Assembly: GCF_000429625.1 (NCBI RefSeq)
Contig: NZ_AUCF01000012.1
Coordinates: 124,001-188,000 of the forward strand
Length of the DNA: 64,000 nucleotides
Source: Azospirillum halopraeferens DSM 3675
GTDB lineage: Bacteria; Pseudomonadota; Alphaproteobacteria; Azospirillales; Azospirillaceae
Direction: 5' to 3'
Shown: piece after piece, positions 62,304-64,000 of the stretch
How positions within the stretch are numbered: the stretch's first letter is position 1
Layout of the letters: every line of letters begins with the position of its first letter
Made by a program: the position numbers and the translations under genes
The notes under the pieces: model-generated
Told to the model about the DNA's origin: nothing
Databases searched by the model: none
The model's input: only the letters and a program-made list of their open reading frames with translations

Positions 62304-64000
62304 TCAGTTGCGGAGCGGCTTGCCGGTGGTGAGCATGTGCTCCACCCGGGCCACGGTGCCGGGGGTGTGCAGCAGCGCCATGAAGTGCCGCCGCTCGAGC
62401 GCCAGCAGGTCGTCCTCGCCCAGTTCGCGGGTGATGTCCGTGTCACCGCCCGACAGGACCGTCGCGACGGCCCCGGAGACCACCACGTCGTGGGGCGTCG
62501 CCTTGCCGGTGGCGCGGAAGCCTTCCACCGCCAGTTCCAGCGCCAGCCGGGCCGTGGGGCCGGGCAGCCGCAGGGCCACCGGTTCGGGCGGCGTGTAGCC
62601 GGCCGCCAGCTCCAGCGCCTTCGCCTTGGCGTCGGCCAGCAGCCGGTCGCGATTCATGGTGATGCCGTCGCCGGGACGCAGGAACTTCAGGTCCCTGGCC
62701 TCGAACGCCGACTTGGCGACCCTGGCGGTGGAGATCGTCTCGAACGCCGCGGCGATGGCCGGCATGGGGCCGCCGGGCCGCTTGGTGTCGGCCATGTGGC
62801 GGGTCAGCAGCTCCTTGCAGCCGCCCCAGCCCGGCAGCAGGCCGACGCCCACCTCCACCAGGCCCATGTAGGTTTCCGTGTGGGCCTGCACGTGGTCGCA
62901 GTGCAGCAGGATCTCGCAGCCGCCGCCCAGCGCCATGCCCGACGGCGCGCCGACCACCGGGAAGGGCGCGTATTTCAACGCCTTGTAGGTCTGCTGCCCG
63001 CGTTCCGCCATGGCCTCGATCTCCGGCCACAGGGCGATGTTGAGGGCGAACAGGGCCAGCCCCAGGTTGGCGCCGACCGAGAAGTTGTCACCCTCGTTGT
63101 GGACGACCAGCGCCTTCCACGCCCCCCGGCCATCGCCGATCAGGCCGGCGGCGCGTTCCGCCATGGCCATGATGTCGGTGTCCAGCGCGTTCATCTTGCT
63201 GGTGAATTCCAGGCACAGCACGCCGTCGCCGATGTCCCACAGGCTGGCCGAGGCGTTGCGGGCGACCGGCTTGGTCGCGCGCTTGACATCGGCGAGGAGC
63301 AGCACGCCCTCGGGCCGCGTCACCTCGGCGTGGTCACCGTCCACGGTGAGATACCGCAGCCGGCCTTCGGTGACCCGGTAGAAGCTCCGCCCCGTCGCCC
63401 GGCGCAGCAGGTCGGGCACCGGCTGCCCCGCCTCGTCCAGGGCCGCGGCCAGCCAGTCGGCGCCCAGCCGGTCGATCAGTTCGAACGGGCCGTGCTTCCA
63501 GTTGTAGCCCAGCCGCATGGCCTCATCGACGGCGACGATGTCGCCGGCGATCTCCGGCACCAGGCCGGCGGCGTAGGACAGGGTCTCCAGCAGCACCCGC
63601 CGGGCGTAGCGGCCGCCCTTGTCGGGGTGCGCCACCAGCGCCGGCAGCCCGTCGCGGGCGGCGTCGATGCTGGCAAGCTGCGCCTTGCCCGACGGGCGGT
63701 AGGCGCCGGTCGCCAGGTCGATGGCCTCCTTCACCTTGCCGCCGCCGGCCTTGTTGATGCGGTAGAAGCCGCCCTTGCCCTTCCGGCCGGTAAAGCCCTC
63801 GGCGATCATGCGGGTGAACAGCTCCGGCTCGCGGTGCAGCGCCCGGTAGGCGTCGTCCGGCGGCAGGGTGGCCAGCAGGGAGCGCGCGATGTAGGGCATC
63901 AGGTCCAGCCCGACCAGGTCGATCAGGCCGAACACGCCGGTCTTCGGAATGCCCATGGGGCGGCCGACGATGGCGTCCGCCTCCTCCACCGTCAGGCCCA
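62304..64000 (-). CDS. 3-hydroxyacyl-CoA dehydrogenase / enoyl-CoA hydratase (FadN-type), 5' end beyond the window
   Basis: Partial gene: about 565 C-terminal codons are present and the frame stays open through the window end (GLTVEEADAIVGRPMG at the edge). The visible part starts in the dehydrogenase C-terminal domain (IPKTGVFGLIDLVGLDL, MRLGYNWKHGPFELIDRLG). It then enters a crotonase domain with the oxyanion-hole GMALGGGCEILLHCD (in pieces) and the catalytic region YMGLVEVGVGLLPGWGG. The dehydrogenase-then-hydratase order is that of FadN-like proteins, opposite to FadB/FadJ. The NAD-binding domain lies outside the window. Confidence 0.9.
   Translation of the reverse strand, partial: GLTVEEADAIVGRPMGIPKTGVFGLIDLVGLDLMPYIARSLLATLPPDDAYRALHREPELFTRMIAEGFTGRKGKGGFYRINKAGGGKVKEAIDLATGAYRPSGKAQLASIDAARDGLPALVAHPDKGGRYARRVLLETLSYAAGLVPEIAGDIVAVDEAMRLGYNWKHGPFELIDRLGADWLAAALDEAGQPVPDLLRRATGRSFYRVTEGRLRYLTVDGDHAEVTRPEGVLLLADVKRATKPVARNASASLWDIGDGVLCLEFTSKMNALDTDIMAMAERAAGLIGDGRGAWKALVVHNEGDNFSVGANLGLALFALNIALWPEIEAMAERGQQTYKALKYAPFPVVGAPSGMALGGGCEILLHCDHVQAHTETYMGLVEVGVGLLPGWGGCKELLTRHMADTKRPGGPMPAIAAAFETISTARVAKSAFEARDLKFLRPGDGITMNRDRLLADAKAKALELAAGYTPPEPVALRLPGPTARLALELAVEGFRATGKATPHDVVVSGAVATVLSGGDTDITRELGEDDLLALERRHFMALLHTPGTVARVEHMLTTGKPLRN

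Overview
The window is very GC-rich, gene-dense DNA in which third codon positions are almost all G or C. The gene content points to an alphaproteobacterium of the Rhodospirillales, most like Azospirillum and relatives. Evidence for this is the flagellar gene order with a FlgJ that lacks the muramidase domain, the LIV-type and oligopeptide ABC operons, FCD-type GntR regulators, and a FadN-type (dehydrogenase-hydratase) beta-oxidation enzyme. The assignment is inferred from content; no rRNA or tRNA gene was seen.

Layout. (A) 1-8554: a surface-glycan region with a truncated GT-B glycosyltransferase (minus strand), an RTX-like beta-roll protein, a large tripartite glycosyltransferase, a methyltransferase and a further GT-B glycosyltransferase. 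(B) 9042-14997: an oligopeptide-type ABC transporter operon with the two ATPases fused, ending in an FCD GntR regulator. (C) 15044-30810: a catabolic island arranged as two divergent operons. Leftward run a metal-dependent amidohydrolase, an SDR, an isopenicillin-N-synthase-like oxygenase and a LIV-type binding protein. Rightward run a LIV-type ABC transporter (HMGF), a three-subunit molybdenum hydroxylase with a CoxG-like protein, an AMI1-like amidase, an AtzH/HpxZ-like small protein, a MarR regulator and a DUF1116 (AllG-like) protein. The 518-bp divergent region holds a consensus sigma-54 promoter facing each way, three TCAGCnTGCTGA palindromes and a perfect FNR/FixK box. It is the most striking regulatory region here and controls what looks like an uncharacterised N-heterocycle or ureide/amide pathway. 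(D) 30811-31631: degraded remnants of an ABC ATPase gene and an alpha/beta hydrolase gene. (E) 31632-36517: an NAD-dependent epimerase; a GntR regulator converging on an eda-kdgK (KDG/KDPG) operon that carries two identical 14-bp operator-like sites; and a VapBC module whose toxin gene is interrupted by an in-frame TAG. (F) 36518-51585: flagellar genes. motA-motB, flgE-flgK-flgL-flgI-flgJ-flgN and a TPR-like secreted protein lie on the minus strand. flgF-flgG-flgA-flgH-fliL-like and a MerR regulator lie on the plus strand. (G) 51661-64000, minus strand: a hydrophobic-compound module (DUF1302 outer-membrane protein, DUF1329 protein, YCF48-like propeller, RND/MMPL exporter, chemoreceptor) next to an acyl-CoA dehydrogenase and a truncated 3-hydroxyacyl-CoA dehydrogenase/enoyl-CoA hydratase.

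How the parts work together. Region C couples uptake, hydroxylation, ring or amide hydrolysis and regulation in one divergon. Region E is a self-contained 2-keto-3-deoxysugar-acid pathway with its probable repressor. Region G links passage of a hydrophobic substrate across the envelope with a receptor that may sense it and with beta-oxidation.
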